Assembly (NCBI GenBank): GCA_031841125.1
Contig: CM063110.1
Coordinates: 22,811,626 to 22,875,625, forward strand
Direction: 5' to 3'
Origin: Acanthococcus lagerstroemiae
Lineage: Eukaryota; Arthropoda; Insecta; Hemiptera; Eriococcidae
Length of the DNA: 64,000 nucleotides
The notes beneath the pieces were generated by a model, which worked only from the letters and a program-made list of their open reading frames with translations, was not told the DNA's origin and searched no databases. How positions within the stretch are numbered: position 1 is the stretch's first letter; each line of letters starts with the position of its first letter. The position numbers were made by a program, and so were the translations under genes. Below are positions 25,201-35,579 of this stretch, piece after piece.

Positions 25201-26887
25201 AAGTTTAGAACACAAAATTCTTCCAATTGTTTTCTATTTGTAAAATAACTTTTGAAAAACTTTAAATAATGATAATTTCAAATATTTGTATTTATTAGCT
25301 ATATGCTCCTGACTACATGATACGAGGAGACACTTGTAAAAGTGCTTCATTCATACGAACAATTCTTTAGATAGAAAAAAAAAATTTCATTGTTGTTTCT
25401 CCTAGACGTGAAGTTTCTGATTTTTCAGAAGGATAACTAATTGATAGAAACGGGTAGTTGGCACCCAATTATACTTGATATTACGTGATACCTTCTTGAG
25501 TAGCCGATTCTGAAACCTATCAGATTCTGGACTCGTCCCCTATTAGGGCTTCGCAATCCAAATTTCACTCTTGAAATAAGTCAGAAATTGGGGCAAGAAG
25601 AATCGAATTGATTTAGAAAATCGCATAAAGCATCAAACTAAGCCTTCTTCTGTGAATCACTGATTTCGAATACTGTATTAAATTCCCAATTGGGCAACGA
25701 CTTTAGCTCTCAAAATTAACATCAGAATATTTCTTTTAAAAGGGAGTAATATCAACTCGACTTGGAAAATAGAACAAAACAGGTTTTCTTGTTGAAAGAG
25801 GAGTCGCTGATTTTAAATCTCTGTTTAGTGCACACTCACACCGGTATCAACATTCAAACTGTTCAACGACGACAAAAAAAAAACAAAAAAAAACAACGCA
25901 GAATTTTTACTTTGAGATTAAAATTATTTTAGGGCCATTATTCGAAAAATCGGGTCAAGTATATTACACATGAACTAAAAGGAATCGAAAGAACTTCGCC
26001 CTTTTACCCAAGGGTTGACGTTATACGAGTATTTTCAGATTAGCATGTAGATTGAGTCGGGAAAAATCGAACAAACTATCAAGAAATGGTGTTCCTTGGT
26101 TGGTGATTCGGTATATTGAACTCTTTTATTTGAATTCAGGCTTGGGGTTATGGGAAAATTTTCAATATTTTTAACGACATTGTGGATTTATTACTCTTTT
26201 GCTAAAATACAAGCCTCTAAACTGTATTCTACAAAATAATAATTAAAATAGAAAGCATTCACCAATTATTATCGTTCTATTCTATTGAACTCGAGTATGG
26301 TGACTGCTCTTTGTTGAGAAATGGGGGAAAAAACAATATTGAAGATGACTTAATACAAAATGTATCAAGTGCTGAGTTAGAACTTCCGTTCACAATCCCT
26401 CGTCATCCGGAATTATTCGGCTAATAAACATTCCGGGTTTGTTTTAGAATCTTCAACAATTTTTTAACTAAGAGTAAATTAAGACTATTGAGACAGCTAC
26501 AGACTTGCTTATAATATATTATCCAGACATGTAGTTTACGTCACTTGCATACTCTAAAACGTGTTTAAAAGAGTTAATACTTTTCTAACCATGCATGTTT
26601 AAAAGTCTATAAGCTGCCTTAAAACTGAGTAAAATCTTGTTAGCCATTCTTCTGACTTCGTTTAAGTATGATTAGAACTCATGAAGACTATTCCACAACT
26701 ACTTGAGAAATTTTAAAGCTCTTCCAAACACAAATAAGACTTACTTTCCAATAGAGCTTCAGAGCTTTTTTTCTGACAAGCAGGGATTTTGCTCGATTGG
26801 AATGTGACCAAGACGAAAGTGACCCCTTTATGTCTGGCTACAAAAGGGGCAAGCAATTTTGAGCCGTAAAACTGCAAAAAAAAAATC
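22207..26887. other. No gene recognised; simple repeats only
   Basis: AT-rich DNA with (CAAA)n near 22765-22784, a 10-bp tandem duplication GTTATTCTAC at 23081-23100, and AAATTTGCCGAC words at 22660-22730 resembling the repeat at 2740-3090. From about 25430 onward, diverged units with 'CTGATTTCGAATAC' occur (see separate entry). No ORF above 80 codons carries a motif. Confidence 0.5.
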
Positions 26888-27087
26888 GTTCAGAACAAAA
26901 GGGGTTACGTCCAAAAACTTTGAGCTCCCAAGCTTCGGACTATCAAAATTTTATTCGACGGGATCGGAGTTATAAGTTGTTCCTTGTGACCCTCTACCAC
27001 CACCTTGAAGGACGTATTCCACGATTTTCAAATTTTCGAATAAAACAGTTTTTTTTCGTTTCGGACTTAATCCCTTTTGGTTCTAAC
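26888..27087. mobile_element. Small element with ~25-bp imperfect inverted ends
   Basis: The left end GTTCAGAACAAAAGGGGTTA pairs with the right end, which on the opposite strand reads GTTAGAACCAAAAGGGATTA, and both continue with (C/A)GTCC. The interior of 150 bp is non-coding. A similar terminus-like word lies at about 8750. A target duplication is not clear, so the superfamily is unassigned. Confidence 0.45.
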
Positions 27088-29435
27088 CGATTCATTTAAA
27101 AACTCTCCCATACTGATGATTTTTAATACACTTTCACATGCCTGACTGGCTGACTTTCAAATTTGTTGTCGACTTGCGGTAGTAAGCAAATGCGTTGCAA
27201 GCAGTGGTGTTGAAAGGTTTTTTTGGGGGATGACAGAAATGTCTGTTAACCCCTTTATGTGTACGAATATCGTAAAAACCTTATTACACATAGTTTCTGG
27301 GAGTTGTAGAAGAACATCATCGCCTGAACATTCATAAATACATCGGCGGAGTTGAATGATTAATGTCGCGATAAACGTTCACATGTCACGCTTCATTGGT
27401 AAATAAAAAACCTGATTCTATTTTCTTTTACTGGAATGGAAATAAAAAAAATCCGTAACTCGAAATATTGGAAAAACGCGAGAGGAATGCAATTTTCGCA
27501 GCACAGACCCCCACAGATACACTGAATAGCGTTCATAAATTCGTGGATCAAAGCTCGCGTCTGTTTTAATCCGCTTAGCATGTCAGACATGTAGTAACTT
27601 GGACCGAAATTTTACTGCTTCGACTTCTCGTCTGAACATTTAACGTAACCTACGACGTACATGTGCATGTAGCGAAAATCTTTCGAGAAAATAATCTCGC
27701 TTCTAAAGAAGCAATCGTCCCACGACCTCTGCTGGGTAATCCCTAACTCGAACATTGTCAGAGGCGCCGGAAGAAAATTATGGGGGGGGGGGGTGAGGGC
27801 AGATCAAATATCTGATTATTGACCTCTTTATCGTCCTTTCTTTTCGTTTCAGTTAATAACTCAAGCTAATAGGGTGGGGGAGGGGGGAGAAGTATTAAAG
27901 CATTAGAAATAAGCGAAATTTCAGAACACTTATTAGGATAACCATATTCTGCAAAGGTACGCTAGACATTTTTAAATGTAAGCAACTGAAAAGGAAATTT
28001 TAAAAAATCCTGTACGTAAAATCTTGTTTCTTAAAGGATGAAAATATTCGGTTTTCCTAGCAAAAGAGCTGCGAGTCCATAAAGTTGAAACTTTCTAAGG
28101 AAAAGTTTTCAAAAAATCAGTTGAAATTGTTAATTGTTCGCTTCACTGAATTCGAATAATCATATCAGCTGGAGATGTTGAACTCACTCCCAATTCAGGC
28201 CCCAAAATGAAAACTTCATCCTTCAAATGGGCGAAACTGGTTTGGCTTGAAAATAAATCGAACAAAACACAGAAATAGACATGTATTTTGGGTTGCCGAT
28301 ACGGTACTGCAATTAATTTCTGATCAAATCCTGATTCAAGCCCTAAAATTTTGAATTTCGCTTTTTAGAAGAGGCAAGCCCCTTTGACATGGGAAAGCAA
28401 AGTGTTAAAATAAGGGTTTGTAGAATCATTCAGTTAAAACATCCCATCATAATGATAGGCGCTAATAATGGGTGAGGGGGGGAAAATGCGGAGGACTTGA
28501 AAAAAATGAAAAATTGTAAGAGTGAAAGCATTTTCTGTATTATTTGGATACCTGTCAGCCCCCTCCGGGTCAGCTATTTCCGCTACGCCCATCAATCATA
28601 TTTCGCCTTCAGGAGGCCAAAAGATACACATTTCCATGGAAAATTACACTTTATTTTCAAAATATTCAAATTTCTTTTTGTGCACATTGTCGGGAAGTTA
28701 ATGTCAAAGTAATACAAATCAATAAATTTCCTTTCCCGCTGTCACACAGTGGGTTCAAAGGAGAATTAAAATGGGCAAAGCTGATTTGATCTGAGAAAAC
28801 GATGAAAAATTCTGAATTGAGACTTTAGTCACTGATTTCATCCACGGCTTTGCTGTGAACAACTTGGATCCACAATAACTAACTTTGATTTTAAAAATTT
28901 TCATTTTAAATGGAAAATTTTCTCTTAACGTATATCGTTAGTAAGCTTGTGTACACTTGAAATGGGCAAAATTAACTCAACTCAGAAAACTGGGGAAATA
29001 ACTTTCGAAAATCACCGATCTTGGTCGTAGATTTCCAATATTATGGTATCAAATTCCTATTCGATTTCGAATTAAGACCTTTAGATCCAAATTTTGCCAC
29101 AAAAAATTGAATTTTATTTAGAATTGTTTCATTTTATGTATCAGGCATATTTTGTCTACCTTGTGAGAAAAACAAACTGGAATAGCAATTTCACGTCAAA
29201 TGCATCTTCTCCAGATCCATTAAAACGTTTCGTGTAAATTGAAATCTACACGAATAAGAAAAGAATACCCCGTTGAAGATAGAAACCTTCCAAGGGGTGG
29301 TTAAACCACAGCAAACTGAATTACGTAAATTTCTAGTTTATAAAGTTGAAAAATGTATGAAGTGTTTTCATGGTCGCTGATTTCGAATAGCGAACTCATC
29401 TTTTTTACCTGGCTTCATTTAAGACATTGCAATTG

Positions 29436-29510
29436 AAGCGCTGCGTGGAAGAAGGGCTTTCGATCAATGTATTTCTCATGAGACGAAGGCCCTTCTTCCA
29501 CGCAGCACTT
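29436..29510 (+). ncRNA. Candidate small-RNA hairpin (23-bp stem)
   Basis: The 5' arm at 29440-29462 begins GCTGCGTGGAAGAAGGGC and the 3' arm at 29484-29506 is its inverse. All 23 positions pair as RNA on the plus strand, with one G-U pair; on the minus strand that position is an A-C mismatch. One mismatch further out, three more pairs (AAG/CTT) extend the stem. The loop is 21 nt. The arms are GC-rich in an AT-rich setting. Size and shape fit an animal pre-miRNA or an siRNA-producing hairpin. A very young palindromic insertion is the alternative. No expression evidence is available. Confidence 0.4.
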
Positions 29511-30069
29511 AAATTTAATAAAACGCTGTTTTCTTCATACTAAAATGAATTTTTAGAAGCTAGGATCCAACATTTGATGCAATTTTGGTAGTTTTTTGAT
29601 TTTTCAATAAATTTAAATTTTGGCAATTTAAATTGTATTCTCTGCGACCCTCTGTGTGATTCAAGATGAGAAATGATTTTCCCCCAAACAATTCTGTGAT
29701 TTCAAGTCACAGAAGCTTTACAACAGTTTCGTGAAGGTAACTCATGCAAAAATTGGAAAATCGTAACTTTATCAAGAAATTCGGATTTTAGGTGCTCAGG
29801 TTGGAGCCATATGAAGAATCTGATGCAATATTCCGAAATTTTCCGAAAAACTAGGTATTTTAGAACCGTTCTTAATTTTTTCGACCAAGTAGACTTCGCC
29901 CATTACAATTTCTCTTTTATCTTATTGTCTCATAGTACAGATTTTCGAAAAGTATTATTTTGTATTCTAGTTGGAGCAAATTTTTCAATAATGTGATCTG
30001 TTACTTTGTTTGATTTTTCAAATCAGCTTCGCCCTTTCAAAATGTGAAATTTTATGTTTTTGAAATTAA

Positions 30070-30525
30070 TGATTGTTACGTTTGGCCGGTGCTGCTATAC
30101 GAGGCTGAAACCTGGTCGTCGAAAGTCAAGTCTATAAATTGACTGGAGGCTTGCGAAATGTGGTTATTGCGGAGAACGTTGCGCATACCATGGCTAGAAA
30201 AGGTCTCAAATTCGGAAGTACTGAAATGCGTGGGCGTAGAACGAGAAATCCTGGAAAATATCGAAACCAGGAAAGCCACCTATTAAGGACATATTCTTCG
30301 AGGAGAGAAATATGTGATTCCGAGACTAATGATAACCGACAGAATAGAAGGGAAACGAGGAATCGGCCGGAAACAGCACTCATGGCTCAGAAATCCAGAT
30401 GCCAATGGACCGGAATTCAGGACGCGGAGACGCTTTTCCGATTAGCGGAGACCGGTGAACTTCGTGAACAAATGAGGGATGGTGACCGCCAATGCACTTT
30501 GTAGCATAAGGCACGCGAAGAAGAA
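30070..30525 (+). pseudogene. LINE reverse-transcriptase C-terminal fragment
   Basis: The reading WPVLLYEAETWSSKV (near 30082) is followed by a stop, then LEACEMWLLRRTLRIPWLEK, a long segment with REILENIETRKATY, a stop, GHILRGEKYVIPRL and IEGKRGIGRKQHSWLRN. This is the very common LINE thumb/C-terminal pattern 'LLYG.ETW ... RRxLRIPW ... GHILRGxKYxIxRL ... GKRxxGRRxxSWL'. The end runs into GAAGAAGAAGAAAAA, a simple 3' tail. There are two in-frame stops and a final frameshift. The 5' side is truncated and the clade is not determined. Confidence 0.75.
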
Positions 30526-30989
30526 GAAAAAACAAGCTTTAAGGGTCAAGAGCTACATATGTACAGTGGAATGCTTCAGATGAAAGACATTTTAAGCCGC
30601 CAGGAAACATAAGCGCAACTTTCATACTAACCCTTGCAGTTAATACCAATATCGGGGGTGGAGGTCCTACTGTGCGGTCCTTGAAGATCAAGCCTGTTCT
30701 GAGTACAACTAAACGCCTTACATAAACTATATGAAAAATTTCCGTACAACCCAAAGATATGTGTAATTCACATAGACGATATTGTATGGTGAAAGCTCAA
30801 ATGGAAATTGGCTCAAAATTGCAGGCACCTTACTAGTACTCCTTGTTTTGCCTTCCATGCATCTTGACTGTGGTGGTAATTGGAGTATTTTTTAAGAACA
30901 TTCCTATCGCCTACATACAGAAAGGAAAAACCTTCCGGAGAGTAGAATTTTCTCACAAAAGATTATACGATAGTACTAATTAACGTGCT

Positions 30990-32770
30990 AAACATGAGCA
31001 AGAGTCTAAATGTTCGTAAGCCTTCTAGAGGTCTAAACATCCTTCCAAAATGGGTTTCTTCCAAGAATTTTAGGAAATACCAACTATAGGTAAAGACTTT
31101 TTGAAAAAAACTTGTTGGCCATTGAATTCTACATAAAGAAGGTCTTTTATACTTTTTTCGTAACTGCCTCCCGAAGTGTTACAAATAGGGATTCAGTATC
31201 ACCCTTTATTATGCCAACGCAATCCTTACGGATGAAACGGTGACATTTTCATTTTTTTAGTCTCATCGATTTTGGTAAACAAAGGGGATACAAACCACCA
31301 CACAGAACCGTTTTTCTACACCTCAATTTAACGCTCGCTAAAATTACCTCCCCCCACCCCTCATCCTTAGGTAACACCGTGCGAAATCTGTGTGTTTCAG
31401 TATCAAGAATGACATTCTTTCTACACTCTTACAACTTGCAATAGCATGCCGAGTCGTCGAATCGAGATACGGTCTGGAAGAGGGGCTTCTGTAAGTCACG
31501 TAATTTGATTTTCATATTTGTTTCGTGAAATACCAAAATTGTACATAGAACCTGTGAGGGGCATAGGCGCCGACAAATGGAAAATATTGGGGGGGGGGCA
31601 GAATTAAAGTTATCACGGTTCTTAGGAGCGGTCAAAAATCTCTCTCTTTGAAAATTCGAATGGTCGTCTTCCACCTATTCTGGTGCAAAATTATACCCTT
31701 CTCATTATCACTTATCATATTTTACTTTCTTTTTTGTTAAATTTAAAAACTGATGGTAAAATTTGTTGTACTTTTTCCATTTTTAAGTTAAAAATATTGG
31801 GGGGAGGCGTCACCCCTCCAAAAAATGCCAAGTCGGCGCCTATGGTGAGGAGGTGGAGGCTCAAAATTTTCAAAAATGCAATACGGTATATGGTCCAAGA
31901 GATTTTAACTATGTACTGTTAACATTGTAATTCTGAGACCCGTTCTCCACTGTATACTCATAATATTCATTCAGGGCTACTATCAATGTCCAAAATGAAT
32001 TCAGTGGTTTTAAAAACCGGCTACTGCTGTTCGTGTTACATTACTCTTCAGTTTCGGTTCCCTAGTTCCCTGGATGCCGACAAAATTTTGAAGCAAAAGG
32101 GTCACATTGCTATATAAAATAAGTTCAGAGACACTAGAACCGTGTGAAATTACACTCATATAGCTTTATGCGCATTTTCAAGCTCCTATCCCACCAAATG
32201 ATACAATTTTGAAATCGGGGAGGGGGATCATTGGCATTATTATAAATGAATTCAGCGAGACTTAGAATCTATAAAAAGATAATTATATCTGTAGGGCTTT
32301 TTTCTTTTTTTCTTTTGAGCCCACGCCAGTACTACAATTTTGAGTGTACAGCGAAACAAATATCAAATCAATTCTGTGACCTTGAATCTCACACCAGGCG
32401 GTATCTTGATTCGACAATTTTCTGAGGATAGAAGAAGGGGATGAACAGTTTCAGGAAATAGTAGACAGGAGGGTAAGAAAACGTTTCCGGGGGTGGTTTG
32501 CATCTCTACTGTCTGCTGAAGTCGGTGAGACCAGACGAGGCCTGTGTTAACGTATGTCAAAATAAAGGGTAATATTGAACCCCTCGACGTGCCATTTTGG
32601 AGCAGTTACGAAAATAATTATGAAAAACTTTTTTAAATAGAATTCTATAAGGAATAAGTTCTTCTTGAAAAGTATTTTCCTATAGTAGGTATTTCCTGAG
32701 ATTTTCAGGAGGAACTGATTTTGAGGTATCTTCAGTCACTATTTGTTCAACTGCATTCTGAAGGAGGTTA
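30990..32770. repeat. Imperfect palindrome ~1.8 kb, head-to-head arms
   Basis: The left arm read forward matches the right arm read on the opposite strand over at least six anchors in order: GGAAATACCAACTATAGG (31072) with the inverse of about 32682-32698; TTTTCGTAACTGC (31157) with 32598-32610; ATCACCCTTTATTATG (31198) with about 32565; AGTCTCATCGA...CAAACCACC (31258-31300) with 32495-32535; GTCGAATCGAGATAC (31456) with 32403-32417; and ATATTTGTTTCG (31515) with 32350-32361. Arms are well diverged. A hAT MITE (31562-31844) occurs in the left arm only. No ORF. It may be two old copies of one repeat or a large foldback element. Confidence 0.65.
31562..31844. mobile_element. hAT-type MITE, 283 bp, 8-bp target duplication
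   Basis: Ends are CATAGGCGCCGAC and GTCGGCGCCTATG, a perfect 13-bp inverted repeat. Flanks are GTGAGGGG (31554-31561) and GTGAGGAG (31845-31852), an 8-bp duplication with one mismatch. G runs lie inside both ends, near 31591 and 31799. Non-coding. It sits inside the left arm of the palindrome and so is younger than that structure. Confidence 0.85.
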
Positions 32771-32810
32771 TGAGACATTTGAATTAGGACAGGGGTATAT
32801 TAATGGGCAT

Positions 32811-33706
32811 CAAGGGCGCAACCAAGGAGGGGGCTAGGAGGCTATTTATTTATTTATTTATTTCAGCGATGACAGCGTTTTCTTACTCTATTTACAGTGC
32901 GTTTATGACAATGAACTGAGGGGAGTCTCCTCCCCATCGCTGTCATGAGCCCATTTTAGGGCATATGCCTCCCCGCGTCTTTTCCATTCAGCTTTGTTGG
33001 CGGCTACTCTTCTCCATTTTGGCCCCTTTTCCTTCCTAAATTCGTCCCGCCAACGCGTCAGCGGCCTACCTTTATGCCTTTTCTCATTGTACGGTACCCA
33101 AGCCTCTACTGTTTCTGTCCACCTCCCTTCTTGTCTTAAGATATGACCCGCATACATCCATTTTTGTTTTTTGATTATTTCTCTTATGTCTTTTGCTTTT
33201 TGTATCCTTCTGCTCAGTTCTTTTCCCCTTTTATTTTTGAACGAAATTAATTGCCCCAAGTATTCCACTTCCCCTACCCCCTCAATTTCTACCCCACTTA
33301 TTTCGAATTTTTCTATTTTATTTTTTGCCAGCGCTTTGGATTTTGCTCCGTTTATAATTAAATCCGCTTCTCTACTCTTGACAATAAATTCTTCTCCCAT
33401 TTCCTTTAACTCTCTTAGTGAATTGGCAATTATTACTACGTCATCCGCGAATCTCAAGTTACTTAATAGCCCCCTCCAAAATTCTTCAAACTTTTCTCAA
33501 AATCCATTTTGAAACGAAAGAGAAAAAAAAACTGATGCAGAAGGCCTGATGCGGTTACGTTGCGTCGCAGGTTCGTACAAATTTACAGCTCATGAAAATA
33601 GGCGGGTACCAAGTCAGGTAGGAACCAAATCGAGATTTCATCCCTGCCCAAGTTTTTCCCCCCTAAATTCTAGTCCCCACAAAAAAAAGTTTTGGTTGCG
33701 TCCCTG
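32811..33706. mobile_element. hAT-like element interrupted by a LINE fragment
   Basis: Left end CAAGGGCGCAACCAA and, on the opposite strand, right end CAGGGACGCAACCAA form an imperfect inverted repeat. The flanks ATGGGCAT and ATGGAGAG agree at only 5 of 8 positions, so the duplication is weak or eroded. The family is confirmed by the related, uninterrupted copy at about 10965-11195. The middle is occupied by a minus-strand LINE piece (about 32846-33478). No transposase. Confidence 0.6.
32846..33478 (-). pseudogene. 5'-truncated LINE fragment (RT palm joined to C-terminus)
   Basis: On the minus strand an open frame of 184 codons (33457-32903) continues upstream as WRGLLSNLRFADDVVIIANS, the RT palm with the catalytic Asp pair. 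EVEYLGQLISF follows, then RRIQKAKDIREIIKKQ jumps straight to KWMYAGHILRQEGRW and GRPLTRWRDEF, so the thumb is deleted. After the stop the sequence ends in (TAAA)n at 32846-32868, a simple-repeat 3' tail. The open frame is unusually clean for this window, which suggests a younger insertion. The RTE or related clade is likely but unproven. Confidence 0.8.
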
Positions 33707-34059
33707 ATGGAGAGATTATATGAATAACTTCAAGTTTGCCGACGATGTCATTCTAATGGCTAATGATCTGACCGAACTCATCCAAAACGCGGAAGTGTAT
33801 TTCGATGCATGTGAGGAAACTGGTTCAAGTATAAACACCAGTACAGCAAAATTTTTGTCAAATGTCCCATAAAATAAAGTTGAGGAACGAGTTAAAACGA
33901 GGTATGTTATAACATGATCAAGTAATCTCCTTTGAAAGTACCAGAGATAAGGAAAACACATTTGATAGGCACTCTCCGAAGCCAATCAGGAGCTAGAATA
34001 CGCTAATAGATATAACACAGAGCTGGAGAGGGATAACATTCGGAAGAAGAAAAAAAAAA

Positions 34060-34950
34060 CGCTGTCGCAGCAGCGACAGCAGTACCGACTTTTCAAATTT
34101 AGTATCTTACATAAAAAAAATCCTGAAAAATAAAAGAAAAACTCCAAATCAGCAAAATAATAATATTAGTAATAATAATAATAATAATAATAATAGAAAA
34201 AAGGAGGCGATGACTAGGAAAAATGAAAGCTGTATGCAAAAAATTCAACAGAATAGAAACAGAAGAAAAAACCGAAAAAAATAACTAAGAGGAACTTTTA
34301 ACCATAAAAACAACCATAACAGAGATCTCGAAAAATAAAACAAAAACTCAACAAAACAGCAAAAAGGAAAACAAGCGACGCACTTCAAAACAAACACAAA
34401 TAGTTCAAATACACACAGCACGAATTTAGACGCGTGGTAGTTCAAATGCAGGCAACACGAATTTACATGGACAGAGTTCAAATAAAAGAACTGATACCAG
34501 TAACTGCTTATCTTGCTAACAATAGCAGTACCGACGACTAACAACTATTGTTGGGAATGAATCTGAATAAACGCATTATATCGAAAGGTCGATATCTCGA
34601 CATTTTCGACACGTAGAAAAATTGACCACATTTTTAACACTAAATCCCAATTTTCTACCCCGGTTATCTCCCTCCCCTTTGGGGTGCTGCGAAAAATGAT
34701 AATAACTAAAAATATGTAAAATGAAATTTTCTTCAAATGAGTTCCAGTATATTTTTTCGTCCCCAAGCTGAGATGATGAGAAATAATCGAAAGAAATGTT
34801 TGACCCTCTCCCCCACAGCCCCCTTTCGGCGAATCCTCACCAAAATTTCACATGCACAACTTCAAGTGCTGTTCTATAACATATCTGATTTTCATAAAAT
34901 TCGATCCTACACTCTTCGAGCTATTCCAGTTTCAAAATTTTGTACATATA

Positions 34951-34997
<47 letters not shown>

Positions 34998-35131
34998 ATA
35001 CCTGAAATTGAATGAATGATATTTTCGAACTCCTCACACCTCAAAACGTAAAGAAAATTCACTCTGACCTCAAACCCCCACCCTATGAACAAAAACAATA
35101 CCTCCTTTCGAATTCTTCGAAAAGTCGGTAA
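34060..35131 (-). mobile_element. Helentron-like non-autonomous element, copy B
   Basis: This is the reverse-oriented partner of 11775-12887. On the minus strand it starts TACCGACTTTTCGAA (35130-35116), carries the (TA)n and (ATT)n tracts, the inverse word TTGAAAAGTCGGTA (34096-34083), the hairpin at 34080-34061, and ends in a T run (34059-34050 as A on the plus strand). It lacks about 15 bp present in copy A near 12558, and its microsatellites are shorter. It splits a LINE. The flanking bases on both sides are T/A runs, with no other target duplication, as expected for this class. Confidence 0.65.
34953..34994. repeat. (TA)n microsatellite inside Helentron-like copy B
   Basis: About 21 TA units at the site equivalent to 11911-11969. 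Confidence 0.95.
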
Positions 35132-35524
35132 AAAACAGTCTGGAAACAATTAGAATTCCTTTCTTTTGCAGCAAAATGAGGAAAACTCCAAGAAATTTCT
35201 AAAAGGAAACCTCGAATCGCATCCAAAGTGGGTGAAGAAAGTACTGGAATTTGAATAAAGCCTTCGAAAGTAGGTTTCCAATTTCAACTAAGGCGCGAAG
35301 GTTTGGCGAAGATGTGTTCAACCTGTGTTGACATATGGGGCCCAAACATGGGCGCTCTTTTTTATTTTATATATATATTTCTTTTTTGCCCTCAACCCGA
35401 GCCCTGGAATCCGCCCTTTCGAGCGTTACCTCAGAGACGTTGGGGAGGTTGTTAGGGCTGTCTTAGCCCTCTTTTCTTCTTGACGAAAAACTAGCCTAGG
35501 TCGAGATGTAGCGAGTTGCTACGT

Positions 35525-35536
35525 GGGCTCGAACCC
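35525..35536 (-). promoter_or_regulatory. Pol III box B of the SINE head
   Basis: GGGTTCGAGCCC on the minus strand matches the B box (GGTTCGANNCC). It lies about 32 bp downstream of box A, a normal distance for a tRNA-derived promoter. Confidence 0.7.
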
Positions 35537-35568
35537 GAGACTTCTGGATTTCGAGACCAGTGGGCTAT

Positions 35569-35579
35569 CCACTCGGCCA
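35569..35579 (-). promoter_or_regulatory. Pol III box A of the SINE head
   Basis: TGGCCGAGTGG on the minus strand matches the tRNA-type A box (TRGYNNARNNG), in the D-arm position of the tRNA-Ser-like head. Confidence 0.65.

Larger units (their letters stand above)
25430..30040. repeat. Old diverged repeat family, mixed orientation
   Basis: The words AAATGGGC(A/G)AA (28223, 28769, 28960) and CGCTGATTTCGAATA-like (25680, 25808, 28830, 29018, 29373) recur, with AAAACCGA/ATCGAACAAA-type words between them. Inverse forms (CTTCGCCCATT, CTTCGCCCTTT) occur near 25997, 29892 and 30028. Spacing is irregular, from about 130 to 550 bp. It looks like a decayed satellite or an old transposon present several times. 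I cannot define a unit length by eye. Confidence 0.35.
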
